64,000 nt of DNA, taken from positions 1-64,000 of the forward strand of contig NZ_FMWD01000012.1 in assembly GCF_900102855.1 (NCBI RefSeq). Reading direction: 5' to 3'. Of this stretch, positions 35,037 to 44,425 are shown piece after piece. Source of the DNA: Thiohalomonas denitrificans (GTDB lineage Bacteria > Pseudomonadota > Gammaproteobacteria > Thiohalomonadales > Thiohalomonadaceae). The notes under the pieces were generated by a model that had not been told where the DNA came from, did no database searches, and saw only the letters and a program-made list of their open reading frames with translations. How positions within the stretch are numbered: position 1 is the first letter of the stretch; each line of letters begins with the position of its first letter. The position numbers were made by a program, and so were the translations under genes.

Positions 35037-36079
35037 CGCTTACTCCTTTCTGGAATGCGCAGCCGCGCCCGGTATTCATCGCCGTCCCGTTCCACCACCA
35101 GCTCACCTTCGGCTCCGTAGCAAGCGGCAAGACGCTGGCGGATATTATCGACGGCCATTCGGCTTCCCCTGGTGCGTGGCGCCCCGTTCTGCATTTCCGG
35201 ATTGACCACCTCGATATCGACAAACCGGCCGGAGCGGCGGCCGGCGATGTCGATCATCCCGCCACCGGCAAGGGGCTCAATGCCGTGACAGACGGCGTTT
35301 TCCAGCAGCGGCTGCAGGACCAGCGGTGGCACCGCCCACTGCTCGGGAATGGCTTCTACATCCCATCTGACCCTGAGCCGTTCACCAAGCCGCAGCTGTT
35401 CGATGGCCAGATAACGGCGACTCAGGGACAGTTCGTCCGCAAACGGCACCAGGGTTCGACTGTCGCTCAGGCTCGCGCGGAACAGGTCGGCCAGATCCTC
35501 CAGCGCCTGTTCGGCGAGTTCCGGGTGTTCATGGGTCAGGCTGGCGGCTGTATTCAGGCTGTTGAACAGAAAATGCGGTCGGATGCGTGCCTGCAGTGCC
35601 TGGAGTCGCGCCTCTGATTTCGCCTCCACCTGAAGCCGCCACTGATGGCGGATATAGAAGTAGCGCAGGATGATGCCCGCAACGATGGCGCCGACCGCCA
35701 GATTGCGGGAAACGAACTGGAAGTGGCCCTCCGGTTCACCCGGCAGTGCATCCAGCAGCAGGTGATAGGCCCCCTCGCTGAGCAGAAGCACCAACAGCAC
35801 CAGCAGCAGGTAACTGGCCGTCCCCGCACCGATATCTCCCAAACGGCTGAGCGGCTTGCGCAAAACACACAGTAGCGCCGCCCCGGACAGCCCCGCCCAC
35901 TGCATAAACAGCGAAACCAGCGCCAAATCATCCCAGATCCGCTCCGGCCGACTGCTCGCCAGTACCAGAACGATAGCAAACAGCTCCGACAGCACCACCA
36001 CCCCGAACACCATCGGCAGGGCACAAAAATCCGGCAGGAAACTTCCCCGTCGATGGCTGTCCGTCGCTTCGCTCGGCAT
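35033..36079 (-). CDS. algZ: LytS/AlgZ-type sensor histidine kinase
   Basis: This membrane sensor of about 348 residues has five or six N-terminal helices (FGVVVLSELFAIVLVLA; LFMQWAGLSGAALLCVL; YLLLVLLVLLLSEGAYHLLL). The kinase domain is of the His_kinase/LytS type, with LQARIRPHFLFNSLNTAASLTHEHPELAEQAL, where PHFLFN holds the phosphorylated His. The ATP-binding part has PPLVLQPLLENAVCHGIEP and GSRMAVDNIRQRLAACYG. The start at 36079 begins the conserved sequence (GSFLPDFCALPMVFG). Upstream in-frame sequence would translate the GGGGAGT repeats and is not believed to be coding. Confidence 0.9.
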   Translation of the reverse strand: MPSEATDSHRRGSFLPDFCALPMVFGVVVLSELFAIVLVLASSRPERIWDDLALVSLFMQWAGLSGAALLCVLRKPLSRLGDIGAGTASYLLLVLLVLLLSEGAYHLLLDALPGEPEGHFQFVSRNLAVGAIVAGIILRYFYIRHQWRLQVEAKSEARLQALQARIRPHFLFNSLNTAASLTHEHPELAEQALEDLADLFRASLSDSRTLVPFADELSLSRRYLAIEQLRLGERLRVRWDVEAIPEQWAVPPLVLQPLLENAVCHGIEPLAGGGMIDIAGRRSGRFVDIEVVNPEMQNGAPRTRGSRMAVDNIRQRLAACYGAEGELVVERDGDEYRARLRIPERSKR

Positions 36080-36152
36080 ATTTCGCCAGTCTCTGTATCC
36101 AGACCCCATCATAACCACGACTAGGTCCCGGGGTAAGTGGCTAGTGGTGAGT

Positions 36153-36243
36153 GGGGAATGGGGAGTGGGGAGTGGGGAGTGGGGAGTGGGGAGTGGGGAG
36201 TGGGGAGTGGGGAGTGGGGAGTGGGGAGTGGGGAGTGGGGAGT
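36153..36243. repeat. Thirteen tandem copies of GGGGAGT (G-quadruplex-prone)
   Basis: Ninety-one bases consist of 13 units of 7 bp; the first reads GGGGAAT and the other twelve are identical GGGGAGT. Many runs of four G lie 3 bases apart on the plus strand, a textbook G-quadruplex pattern. The array lies between the divergent algZ and argH starts. It is flanked by AGTGGCTAGTGG (36136-36147) and a near-complement CCACTAGCCACT (from about 36291), so the array could sit in a stem's loop. Confidence 0.9.
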
Positions 36244-36394
36244 AGCGAAGTAGGGGATTTCTAATCTTCCCCTCATCCCTCATCCCTCGCCACTAGCCAC
36301 TAGCCACTCCCCACCTCCCTATCCCTCGCCACTAGCCATCCGCCCTCGGTGTTATACTCCCCTCATTCCATTCCCCGACCGGTTGTGTCCCGCA

Positions 36395-37786
<1,392 letters not shown>

Positions 37787-37839
37787 TCTTCATTAGAAAG
37801 AATCGCAGGGATGAGCAAAAGACGCTCAGGAGAGTGATG

Positions 37840-38058
37840 ATGAAAAAGCTATCTGCCTCGGACATCGCTGAAATGCCCCTCGAGCAACGGATCCAGCTCG
37901 TTGAGGACATTTGGGACTCCATCGCTGAACTGCCCGAGGCGGTGGATGTCCCGGAGTGGCACAAAGATGAACTGGAGAAGCGGCTGGAGCGTTATCACGC
38001 CGACCCGTCGCAAGGGACGCCATGGCACGAAGTTCGGGACGAGATTCTGAGGGACTGA
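37840..38058 (+). CDS. Addiction module antitoxin (putative, small acidic protein)
   Basis: This 72-residue acidic protein starts KKLSASDIAEMPLEQRIQLVEDIWDSIAEL. It has the form of the putative addiction module component family (TIGR02574-like) found before ParE/RelE toxins. The end (WHEVRDEIL) is typical. ATG at 37840 is preferred because AGGAGA lies 6 bases upstream; GTG 37834 and ATG 37837 are close alternatives. It is followed after 3 bp by the toxin gene, as expected for a toxin-antitoxin pair. Confidence 0.85.
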   Translation: MKKLSASDIAEMPLEQRIQLVEDIWDSIAELPEAVDVPEWHKDELEKRLERYHADPSQGTPWHEVRDEILRD

Positions 38059-38061
38059 CGA

Positions 38062-38349
38062 ATGCTGCTCTTACGCAAGGACGCGGAGGCCGATATCCGT
38101 TCAGCCTTCAAATGGTATGAGCATCAGAAGAAAGGCTTGGGACGCGTGTTTATCGCGGAAATCGATCGGGTGATAACCTCCGTTGAAGAGCAGCCCGAGC
38201 TGTATGCAGAGGTTTTCGGTTCTGTCCGCCGTGCCCTATCCCGTCGTTTCCCGTATGCCGTTTATTTCGTGCGGCGCGACTTGCACGTTATTATCCTCGG
38301 GGTACTCCATCAGCGACGACACCCTGCCGTGTGGCAGAAGCGGTTTTAG
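38062..38349 (+). CDS. RelE/ParE-family toxin
   Basis: A 95-residue basic protein with the ParE/RelE fold: LRKDAEADIRSAFKWYEHQKKGLGRVFIAEIDRVITSVEEQPELY, then RRALSRRFPYAVYFVRRDLHVIILGVLHQRRHP. The last stretch is the usual beta strand with R/H residues used by toxins of this type. ParE members act on gyrase, RelE members on ribosomal mRNA; sequence alone does not decide. It is encoded just after its antitoxin and just before the TIR gene. Confidence 0.85.
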   Translation: MLLLRKDAEADIRSAFKWYEHQKKGLGRVFIAEIDRVITSVEEQPELYAEVFGSVRRALSRRFPYAVYFVRRDLHVIILGVLHQRRHPAVWQKRF

Positions 38350-38404
38350 CTTTAGCTCGTTGAATTTACTCTGCCTATTTATTCCAAACTCTAGGAAGGA
38401 CAAG

Positions 38405-39749
38405 TTGGAATCAAGCTCTAAGCAAGTAACGATATTCTACAGTTACTCTCACAAAGACGAGTCGCTGCGGGACGAATTGGAAACGCACCTTGCAATCTTA
38501 GAGCGGAAAGGTTCTGGTTTCTCAGTGGCACGACCGCCGCATCTTGCCGGGCGAAGAGTGGGAAACGGCAATCGATGAATACCTAAAGACAGCTGATATA
38601 GTTTTGCTCTTGATAAGCCCGGACTTCATAGCGTCAGAATACTGCTACAGCAGGGAACTAAAAGGTGCAATTGAGCGCCATGAATCGAATCAGGCCCGTG
38701 TTGTTCCGATTCTAGTGCGCCCCGTGGACTGGTCCGATGCCCCTTTTGCGAAGCTTCAAGCACTCCCTAAAGATGCCAAACCCGTTACCAGTTGGACTAA
38801 TGAAGATGAAGCTTGGCTGGATGTGGCAAAGGGTATTCGGAATGTTGTTCAGGAAATAGCCAATCTAAAGCAACGTAGCGAGTATGACTTCGGCCTCCAA
38901 AGTATTCGGGATCTACTGATCGATGAAGTCGACCAACTTGATGCTGCGTTTCAGTGCGAGGATGAAAGAACCACTCGGAGGGGTTTGCCTACAGGACTAA
39001 AGTGTTTGGATGAGCGTACCGATGGTCTTCATCCCTCTGAACTCACTGTGATTGCGTCGAGGCCCGGTATGGGAAAGAGTGACTTGGCTCTGGGTATAGC
39101 AGCGCATACAGCCATCCATGAGAACCTGCCTGTTGCGTACTTCAGCCTCAATATTTCATCGGCCCGCATTACGCGTCGCCTCGTGGCATCCCTTGCAAAC
39201 ATACGCACGTTCGGTCTACAACGCGGCGCACTAGATGATGATGACTGGCCGAACCTTACGAGTGCCGTCGCGCTTCTAGCAAATGCGCCACTGTACATAG
39301 ATGAAGGCCCTTCTCTTACATTGGCTCAGCTCAAGAAAAATTTAGCTGAACTAAAGGAGATCCAAGGTTCAGGTCTCGTTATAATTGATGGTGTGCAGAA
39401 TCTCGTTTTGGAACGCCGGTCTGATGATGAGCCCCCTGCTTCAATTACAAAATCGCTCAAAGTTTTGGCCAAAGAGTTCAAAGTCCCCATAATCGTCACC
39501 TCAAGCCTAAACCGCCAAGTGGAGTGTCGGTCGAACAAGAGACCCGTGCTGGGCGACTTACGCGTTAGTGGCATCGAAGAGGATGCCGAGACCGTCATCT
39601 TTGTCTACCGTGACGAGGTATATAATGAAGATACACCCGACCGTGGGATGGCTGAGCTCATTATTGCCAAGAATGCCTGTGGTCCGGTGGGTACTGGGTT
39701 AGTGGCCTATTATCAACAGTACAGTAGCTTCAAGGACCTGGGACTATAA
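38405..39749 (+). CDS. TIR domain fused to a degenerate DnaB-like helicase domain (frameshifted)
   Basis: When one extra T near 38512-38513 is ignored, a 447-residue protein results. Residues 1-150 are a TIR domain: VTIFYSYSHKDESLRDEL, then QWHDRRILPGEEW, DIVLLLISPDFIASEYCYSREL (E84 the expected catalytic Glu) and VPILVRPVDW. Residues 190-447 are a RecA fold of the DnaB type: ASRPGMGKS (Walker A, 217-225), YFSLNIS (H1a), IIDGVQNL (Walker B), TSSLNR and AKNACGPVGT (H4). Compared with DnaB, H1a Glu is Asn249 and the finger Arg is Ala424; H4 Lys422 remains. No DnaB N-terminal domain. Start: TTG 38405 with AGGAAGG upstream. G+C is visibly lower than in argH. Likely a horizontally acquired defence gene, now possibly inactive. 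Confidence 0.75.
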
Positions 39750-39939
39750 TTCCGTAAAGCACAAAGCGGGGTCTTTCATGTTGCATTAGCGATCGACTAA
39801 TCGGCACCCGTTTCTCTCCACTTGGCACAATGGAGTCTGACGTCAGTGCCTCGATAACGGAATGGAGTCGTTCGAGGTCGCAGACGATAGGAAAAGGGGA
39901 CGTAACCCCTTGCTCCCGCGACCTAGCTCTAGAAAGGTT

Positions 39940-40330
39940 TCATCCGCTGCCGCCAAAAACCAGCCCGCCGCCGATCCCGAGCAGCACGGGGAAGGGTGCG
40001 GACAGCAGCAGTGCCTTAACGGTTCGCCCCGGTCCTTCAGGCAACAGCAAACGATTGGGGAACATAGCGAGGGGTAGGAATAGGACGGTTGCCAGCAAAA
40101 TCAGATCGACGAAAGAAGCGATACCGGACTGGGCAGCGATGAACAGTGCGCCCCAAAACAGAACAATCTCAAGCAGCCCGACCGGAATGAGCAATCTGGA
40201 GCGGGGGCGTCCAGACCAAAATCTCCTCAGCGCAAACCACTTAAGAGTCCCGGCAGCTATAGCGGCAAACAGTGCCCCGACCAGAAACGCTACGACGATT
40301 TCAATTCCGCCATGGGCATAAGCCGCCTCT
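39940..40330 (-). pseudogene. Truncated multi-helix membrane protein
   Basis: On the minus strand, about 125 residues with four hydrophobic helices (VVAFLVGALFAAIAAGTL; LLEIVLFWGALFIAAQ; LILLATVLFLPLAMF; LLSAPFPVLLGIGGGLVFGG) look like a real membrane protein C-terminal part. No start codon lies at its beginning. Upstream the frame continues into the reverse strand of the corA fragment, which is not genuine coding. The family is not recognised. The sharp change of coding strand at about 40330 marks a recombination or deletion junction. Confidence 0.55.
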
Positions 40331-40335
40331 GAAAG

Positions 40336-40635
40336 ATGGAGCTGATCGAGGTATACCGGGACATGGCCAGCTCGATACTGGAAGTGCATCTGTCGGCTGT
40401 TAACAACCGGCTCTCCGAGGCCATGCGGGTGCTCACGGTCATCGCCACCCTCTTCGTCCCCCTGACATTCATCGCCGGGGTTTATGGGATGAACTTTCAT
40501 AATCCTGAAAGCCCGTGGGCTATGCCCGAGCTTTACTGGTACTACGGCTACCCGGTGGTGTTGGTGATCATGCTCTTCGTCGCGGGAGGGATGCTGCTCT
40601 ATTTCCGGCGCAAGGGCTGGCTCTCCCGGGAATAA
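40336..40635 (+). pseudogene. CorA-type magnesium channel, C-terminal fragment
   Basis: Ninety-nine residues match only the end of CorA: helix alpha7 (VHLSAVNNRLSEAMRVLTVIATLFVPLTFIAG), the selectivity motif YGMNF and the second transmembrane helix (VVLVIMLFVAGGMLLYF). A full CorA is about 320-370 residues, so about 220 residues including the cytoplasmic funnel are missing. The ATG at 40336 is an internal Met. The fragment begins within a few bases of where the opposite-strand membrane protein fragment begins. Confidence 0.8.
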
Positions 40636-40987
40636 AGGGGAGCCACCGCACCTCATCGAATGGCAGTTCCCTTCGGGACCCTACTGGCCACCGGAACGGC
40701 GGTATGTCGTTTCGTGAGTCCGTTCCGAATTGGCAGAGGCCTGGGGCGACCCGCAAGCGAAGCGGAGAATTTGTTGACTGCTTGTGCTTGGAGTTGGGCA
40801 TTCCGACGCTTAGGTGATTCCGGCGCCCGTTAACGTCATGCGGCTACCGAACGCGTATCTGCTGCGGTAGGATTCCAGATGCGACGGGCATCATTCCGAG
40901 GCAAGGGGGAGTGCTCCTCGGCAAGGCGTATCCTGCAAAGAACGGGACCCGGTCTAGACCACAACCTCTGCCAAGGCATGTGACTCA
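40636..40987. other. Non-coding gap of 352 bp
   Basis: No coding frame or clear structure. It separates the corA fragment from the Crp-like regulator and presumably contains the regulator's promoter; I could not place it. Confidence 0.4.
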
Positions 40988-41605
40988 GTGGACCTCAGCA
41001 AAGCCCTGAAACAATTGCGTACCGATCTGGAGCCGCTAGTGCCCATCGCTGAACCATCATGGGCAGCAGGCGTGCCCCTGTTCTTGCCTGTGACGCTGCA
41101 AAAAGGTGAGCATGCAGTAGAAGCGGGGAACAGGGTCGAGAGCCTGCTTTTCCTCACCTCGGGCATTGCGCGTTATTACTACCTCGACGGGGACGGCCGT
41201 GAGTTCAATAAGTCGTTTTCCGGGCGGGGTCAGGTGCTGAGCAGTATTTCATCGTTGGTTGACGGCTGCCCCTCACCGTTTTCCATTCAGGCGCTTACCC
41301 CCTCCGAAGGACTTGAAATCCGGTATCGCGATTTTCTCAAACTCACCCGGGAATACCCGGATTGGGAACGGTTGCGTGTTCGTCTGCTTGAATTGCTCGT
41401 CATCAAGAAGGAGCGACGGGAGGCGGATTTTTTGCTGCTCTCGGCCACTGAGCGCTACCGGAAATTTCGCGAAGAGTTCGCGGCGATAGCGGATGCCATT
41501 CCGAATTATCACATCGCTTCTTATCTCGGCATCACCGAGGTCGCCCTCTCCCGTATCCGCAACCGCCTGGGGTTAACCCGGGTTAATGCGGCCCGCCACG
41601 ATTAG
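40988..41605 (+). CDS. Crp/Fnr-family transcriptional regulator
   Basis: A 205-residue protein with a cyclic-nucleotide-binding-type beta barrel (VTLQKGEHAVEAGNRVESLLFLTSGIARYYYLDGDGREFNKSF). A long helix and a C-terminal helix-turn-helix follow (PNYHIASYLGITEVALSRIRNRLGLTRV), the latter typical of the Crp/Fnr subgroup with RIR in the recognition helix. There is no N-terminal cysteine cluster, so it is not an oxygen sensor of the FNR type. The start codon is GTG. It lies 38 bp before the SDR gene and may regulate it. Confidence 0.85.
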   Translation: MDLSKALKQLRTDLEPLVPIAEPSWAAGVPLFLPVTLQKGEHAVEAGNRVESLLFLTSGIARYYYLDGDGREFNKSFSGRGQVLSSISSLVDGCPSPFSIQALTPSEGLEIRYRDFLKLTREYPDWERLRVRLLELLVIKKERREADFLLLSATERYRKFREEFAAIADAIPNYHIASYLGITEVALSRIRNRLGLTRVNAARHD

Positions 41606-41643
41606 TCCGATGCTCAGGTCTCTGTTCACCTGGAGACCCGAAC

Positions 41644-42381
41644 ATGAACCTGAGTGGAAATACGATTCTTATCACCGGCGGCAGTGAAGGCATAGGACTG
41701 GCATTGGCGAAACGCCTGGTCATCGACAATACGGTTGTCGTCTGCGCCCGCAGCGAAAAGAACCTTGCGCAGGCGGCGGAGAGCACGCCCGGACTGGTCA
41801 CGGAAGTTTGCGATATTACCGATGCGGCACAACGACGAAGGATGGTCGACCGATTGCACAGGGACTTCCCTCAGCTCAATATTATCGTCAACAATGCCGG
41901 AGGGAAGACGCCCACAAACCTCAAGACCGGAGAGGGTGTGGAGGCGGCGCTTGAATCCGACCTTGCCCTGAATTTTCACGCCCCGGTCGCACTCACCACC
42001 AGCCTGCTGGGCCACCTGCAGGATCGCCCCGACGCTGCTGTCGTCAACGTCACCACCGGCCTGGTTTACCTTTCGAAGGTGGAGCAGGCCTTTTATTGTG
42101 CGGCGAAGGCGGCGCTTCACTCGTACACACAGGGATTGCGCTGGGCGCTGAAAGACACCCGGGTCGCAATCCATGAAGCCCTACTCACGGTAGTCGACAC
42201 AAACTTTCACAAGGGGCGGCTGCCAAGCAATGTTCCGGCGATGAGTCCCGATGATGCCGCACAGGCAATCCTGCGGGGTCTTCGGAAGGGCAAGTCGGAG
42301 ATCCATATCGATAAGGCGGCACTCGCACGCTGGATGTCGCTCTTCGCGCCGTCGCGGGGCCTTGCCATCGTCAACCGATAA
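41644..42381 (+). CDS. Short-chain dehydrogenase/reductase (DltE-like)
   Basis: A classical SDR of 245 residues: ILITGGSEGIGLALAKRL (nucleotide motif), LNIIVNNAGG, VVNVTTGLVYLSKVEQAFYCAAKAALHSY. The last shows the catalytic Y-x3-K; the Ser of the triad is replaced by Thr (TTGLVY). Closest in plan to DltE-type SDRs of unknown substrate. The gene directly follows a Crp-like regulator on the same strand with a short gap, so the pair may form one transcription unit. Confidence 0.85.
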   Translation: MNLSGNTILITGGSEGIGLALAKRLVIDNTVVVCARSEKNLAQAAESTPGLVTEVCDITDAAQRRRMVDRLHRDFPQLNIIVNNAGGKTPTNLKTGEGVEAALESDLALNFHAPVALTTSLLGHLQDRPDAAVVNVTTGLVYLSKVEQAFYCAAKAALHSYTQGLRWALKDTRVAIHEALLTVVDTNFHKGRLPSNVPAMSPDDAAQAILRGLRKGKSEIHIDKAALARWMSLFAPSRGLAIVNR

Positions 42382-42516
42382 GACTGGCGGGAGAACAGAA
42401 CCGGCTGGCTGAATGGAGGATTTTGCGCTAGCGGTTCTCGCGGTGCACAATGCTTTTGAGTGGAAGCTGGAGCTATAGAGCCCCGCCGTGAAAGGCGGGT
42501 GTTAAGGATTGATACT

Positions 42517-42909
42517 ATGGATTGTAATATGGACAAGCCAATATCCTCCCTGATGCAGCGGAATCTGACGGTCGTCGATATTGACGATGCGATCGAGAAA
42601 GTCGAGGCGGTACTGAATTCGAGCCACCTTTCGTACGTGCCCGTAGTCGATTCAGAAGGGAAATGCTTTGGGGTGATTAGCGCCCCCGATCTGATGCACT
42701 TTCATAGAAAGGGACAAAATCCGAAAGCCAGACATGCTTGGGAGGTGTGTACACATAAGGTAATCGAAGCAAGCCCGGACGCATCGCTCAATGAGGTGGT
42801 CGAATTGATGGTCAACAACCATATACACCACCTGGTGATCACCGATAAGCAATCCATGCTTGGCATAGTCTCGTCCATCGATCTTATCAATGAGTGCGTG
42901 TTGAAGTAG
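42517..42909 (+). CDS. Two-CBS-domain protein
   Basis: A protein of about 130 residues made of two CBS motifs. The first is PISSLMQRNLTVVDIDDAIEKVEAVLNSSHLSYVPVVDSEGKCFGVIS. The second is VIEASPDASLNEVVELMVNNHIHHLVITDKQSMLGIVSSIDL. Such stand-alone CBS pairs bind adenine nucleotides and regulate other proteins. Start at ATG 42517 with AAGGA upstream; ATG 42529 possible. A hairpin CCCGCC...GGCGGG at 42482-42499 lies just before the ribosome site. Confidence 0.8.
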   Translation: MDCNMDKPISSLMQRNLTVVDIDDAIEKVEAVLNSSHLSYVPVVDSEGKCFGVISAPDLMHFHRKGQNPKARHAWEVCTHKVIEASPDASLNEVVELMVNNHIHHLVITDKQSMLGIVSSIDLINECVLK

Positions 42910-42976
42910 AGACTTTGAGTCTGGCCGAGGCTCTGTCGCGATCGTGGGGAAGGATTTCAGGTCGTAAGCTTCCCCG

Positions 42977-43841
42977 TCAAGTAGACACCGTTAAAGTAGA
43001 GCCTCTGACGTAGTCAGTAAAACATTCAAGCGGCGTCCGATCACCCAATGAATCGTGCGGGCGCTACTCATTGTATTCGAGCGTCCACCAGTAGGTGGCC
43101 TCCCGAACCTCATCGAAATTTCGGAATAGATAGACGTCGAGGATTTCCTCACGGTAAGTTCGGTTGAATCGCTCGATGTAGCCGTTTTTGGTTCGGCTTG
43201 CCCGGTTGGATGTAACGGATGGTCATGTCATTGGTCTCGGCCCACTCCGTGAACACCTTACCCAAGAATTCCGGGCCGTTGTCGACTCGAAGTACCTCCG
43301 GCAGACCACGCTCTGTTTTGACCTGTTCGAAGACCCGTATGAGCCGTGCAGAGTTGAGCGAGGTGTCGATTTCGATGTGGACGGCCTCACGGTTGAAATC
43401 ATCGATAATGTTGAATGTCCGAAAACGCCGGCCGCAGTAAAGGGCATCGCTCATGAAATCTGCCGACCAGACCTGGTTTGGCTGTTCCGGCACTGACAGG
43501 CGCTGGCGTTCCCTTGGTGGCAATCGGCGCTTGGCCCGGCGCTTCTTGTTGAGTTTCCTAGCGCAATACACCCGATAGACCCGCTTGTGGTTCCAGCGAT
43601 CGCCCTGTCGGCGCAAAAGCTTGAAGCACTTCCAAAAGCCTCGCGTTGGACGTTCTTCAACCAGGCTGTTGAGGGCATCGATGACCGGCGCATCCCGCTT
43701 CTGCGGTGCCATCGGCTTGCGGCAGTAGGCCGCCCGAGACAGTCCCACACTGTGGCAACTGCGGGAGACCGGAAGGTGGTGCTCCTCAACGAGGAACTCG
43801 ACCGCCTCCCGGCGTTCGGACGGCCCTAGAGCTTTTTTCAA
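42977..43841 (-). pseudogene. IS3-family transposase OrfB (DDE integrase), broken
   Basis: The rve-type integrase core is clear: QVWSADFMSDAL and FNIIDDFNREAVHIEID (catalytic Asp region), VLRVDNGPEFLGKVF (second Asp). An extra A in the run at 43185-43189 shifts the frame just before GYIERFNRTYREEILDVYLF, which contains the catalytic Glu. Further on, a TAG at 43064-43066 interrupts the usual NE-x-RPHDSLGDRTPLECF end, and the natural stop is at 42977. Two independent lesions make this copy inactive unless supplied in trans. Confidence 0.85.
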
Positions 43842-44109
43842 TGAGATCTTTCAGCGCTCGGTTCTCCAGCGTCATATCGGCATACATGCGCCTCATCTGA
43901 TTCAGTTCCTGCTCAATTTCTTTTAGCCGTCTGAGCTGCGAGCCGTCCATTCCGCCGAATTTCGATTTCAAGTTGTAGTACGTTGCCGAACTGATGCCAT
44001 CGTTTCGGCAGACCTCTTTGACCGGCACCCCGGCGTCGGCCTCCTTCAAGATGCTGACGAGCTGCGTCTCAGAGAATTTCGACTTCTTCATAGCAACCTC
44101 CTGGCTCAT
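43786..44109 (-). CDS. IS3-family transposase OrfA (helix-turn-helix)
   Basis: A 107-residue DNA-binding protein starting KKSKFSETQLVSILKEADAGVPVKEVCRNDGISSATYYNLKSKFGGMD, the standard HTH of IS407-group OrfA. A leucine-zipper-like helix follows (LRRLKEIEQELNQMRRMYADMTLENRALKDLIEK). Its end overlaps orfB by 56 bp around the A6G slippery sequence. The frame is intact. Confidence 0.88.
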   Translation of the reverse strand: MSQEVAMKKSKFSETQLVSILKEADAGVPVKEVCRNDGISSATYYNLKSKFGGMDGSQLRRLKEIEQELNQMRRMYADMTLENRALKDLIEKSSRAVRTPGGGRVPR

Positions 44110-44425
44110 GATTGTGCCAGAAGCTTCTACTTCTTACCTGTCTACTCCGAGGGGAAGCTTACGGAAAGGTGAACGGCCGAGGCAGCGGTGCCACCACACG
44201 GGTGGCAATGCCGTTGATGCGGCTCGTACCACTCCATACTGGGGGCAGGTACGGCGGAACGGGTGGTTGCACGTTAGGGTGGGATACCTGTTTTCGTGCA
44301 CAACCCCACAAATTCATGGTTAAAAGGGTGCTTCGCGGGCAGTTCGGTACTACGTTAGAACCCTGTGGCCCAGCAATCGGGGCTGTGGAATCTTGTCAGG
44401 GTATAACAGAAAGATGGGGATACCG

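Larger units (their letters stand above)
42963..44163 (-). mobile_element. IS3-family element (IS407-like), decayed
   Basis: An element of about 1.2 kb with terminal inverted repeats at 42963-42987 and 44139-44163, sharing a perfect 13-bp core CGTAAGCTTCCCC and a further AGTAGACA. It carries orfA and orfB in overlapping frames, with an A6G slippery site on the minus strand (43832-43838) at which -1 frameshifting would make the OrfAB transposase. OrfB is broken in two places. No convincing target duplication is seen at the outer ends. Confidence 0.85.

Noticed and set aside
36153-36243. Tandem repeat considered as a CRISPR array
   Set aside because: Units are 7 bp with no spacers.
36080-36283. 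N-terminal extension of AlgZ through the tandem repeats
   Set aside because: It would encode repeats of SPLPTPH with no counterpart in AlgZ proteins; conserved sequence starts at 36079.
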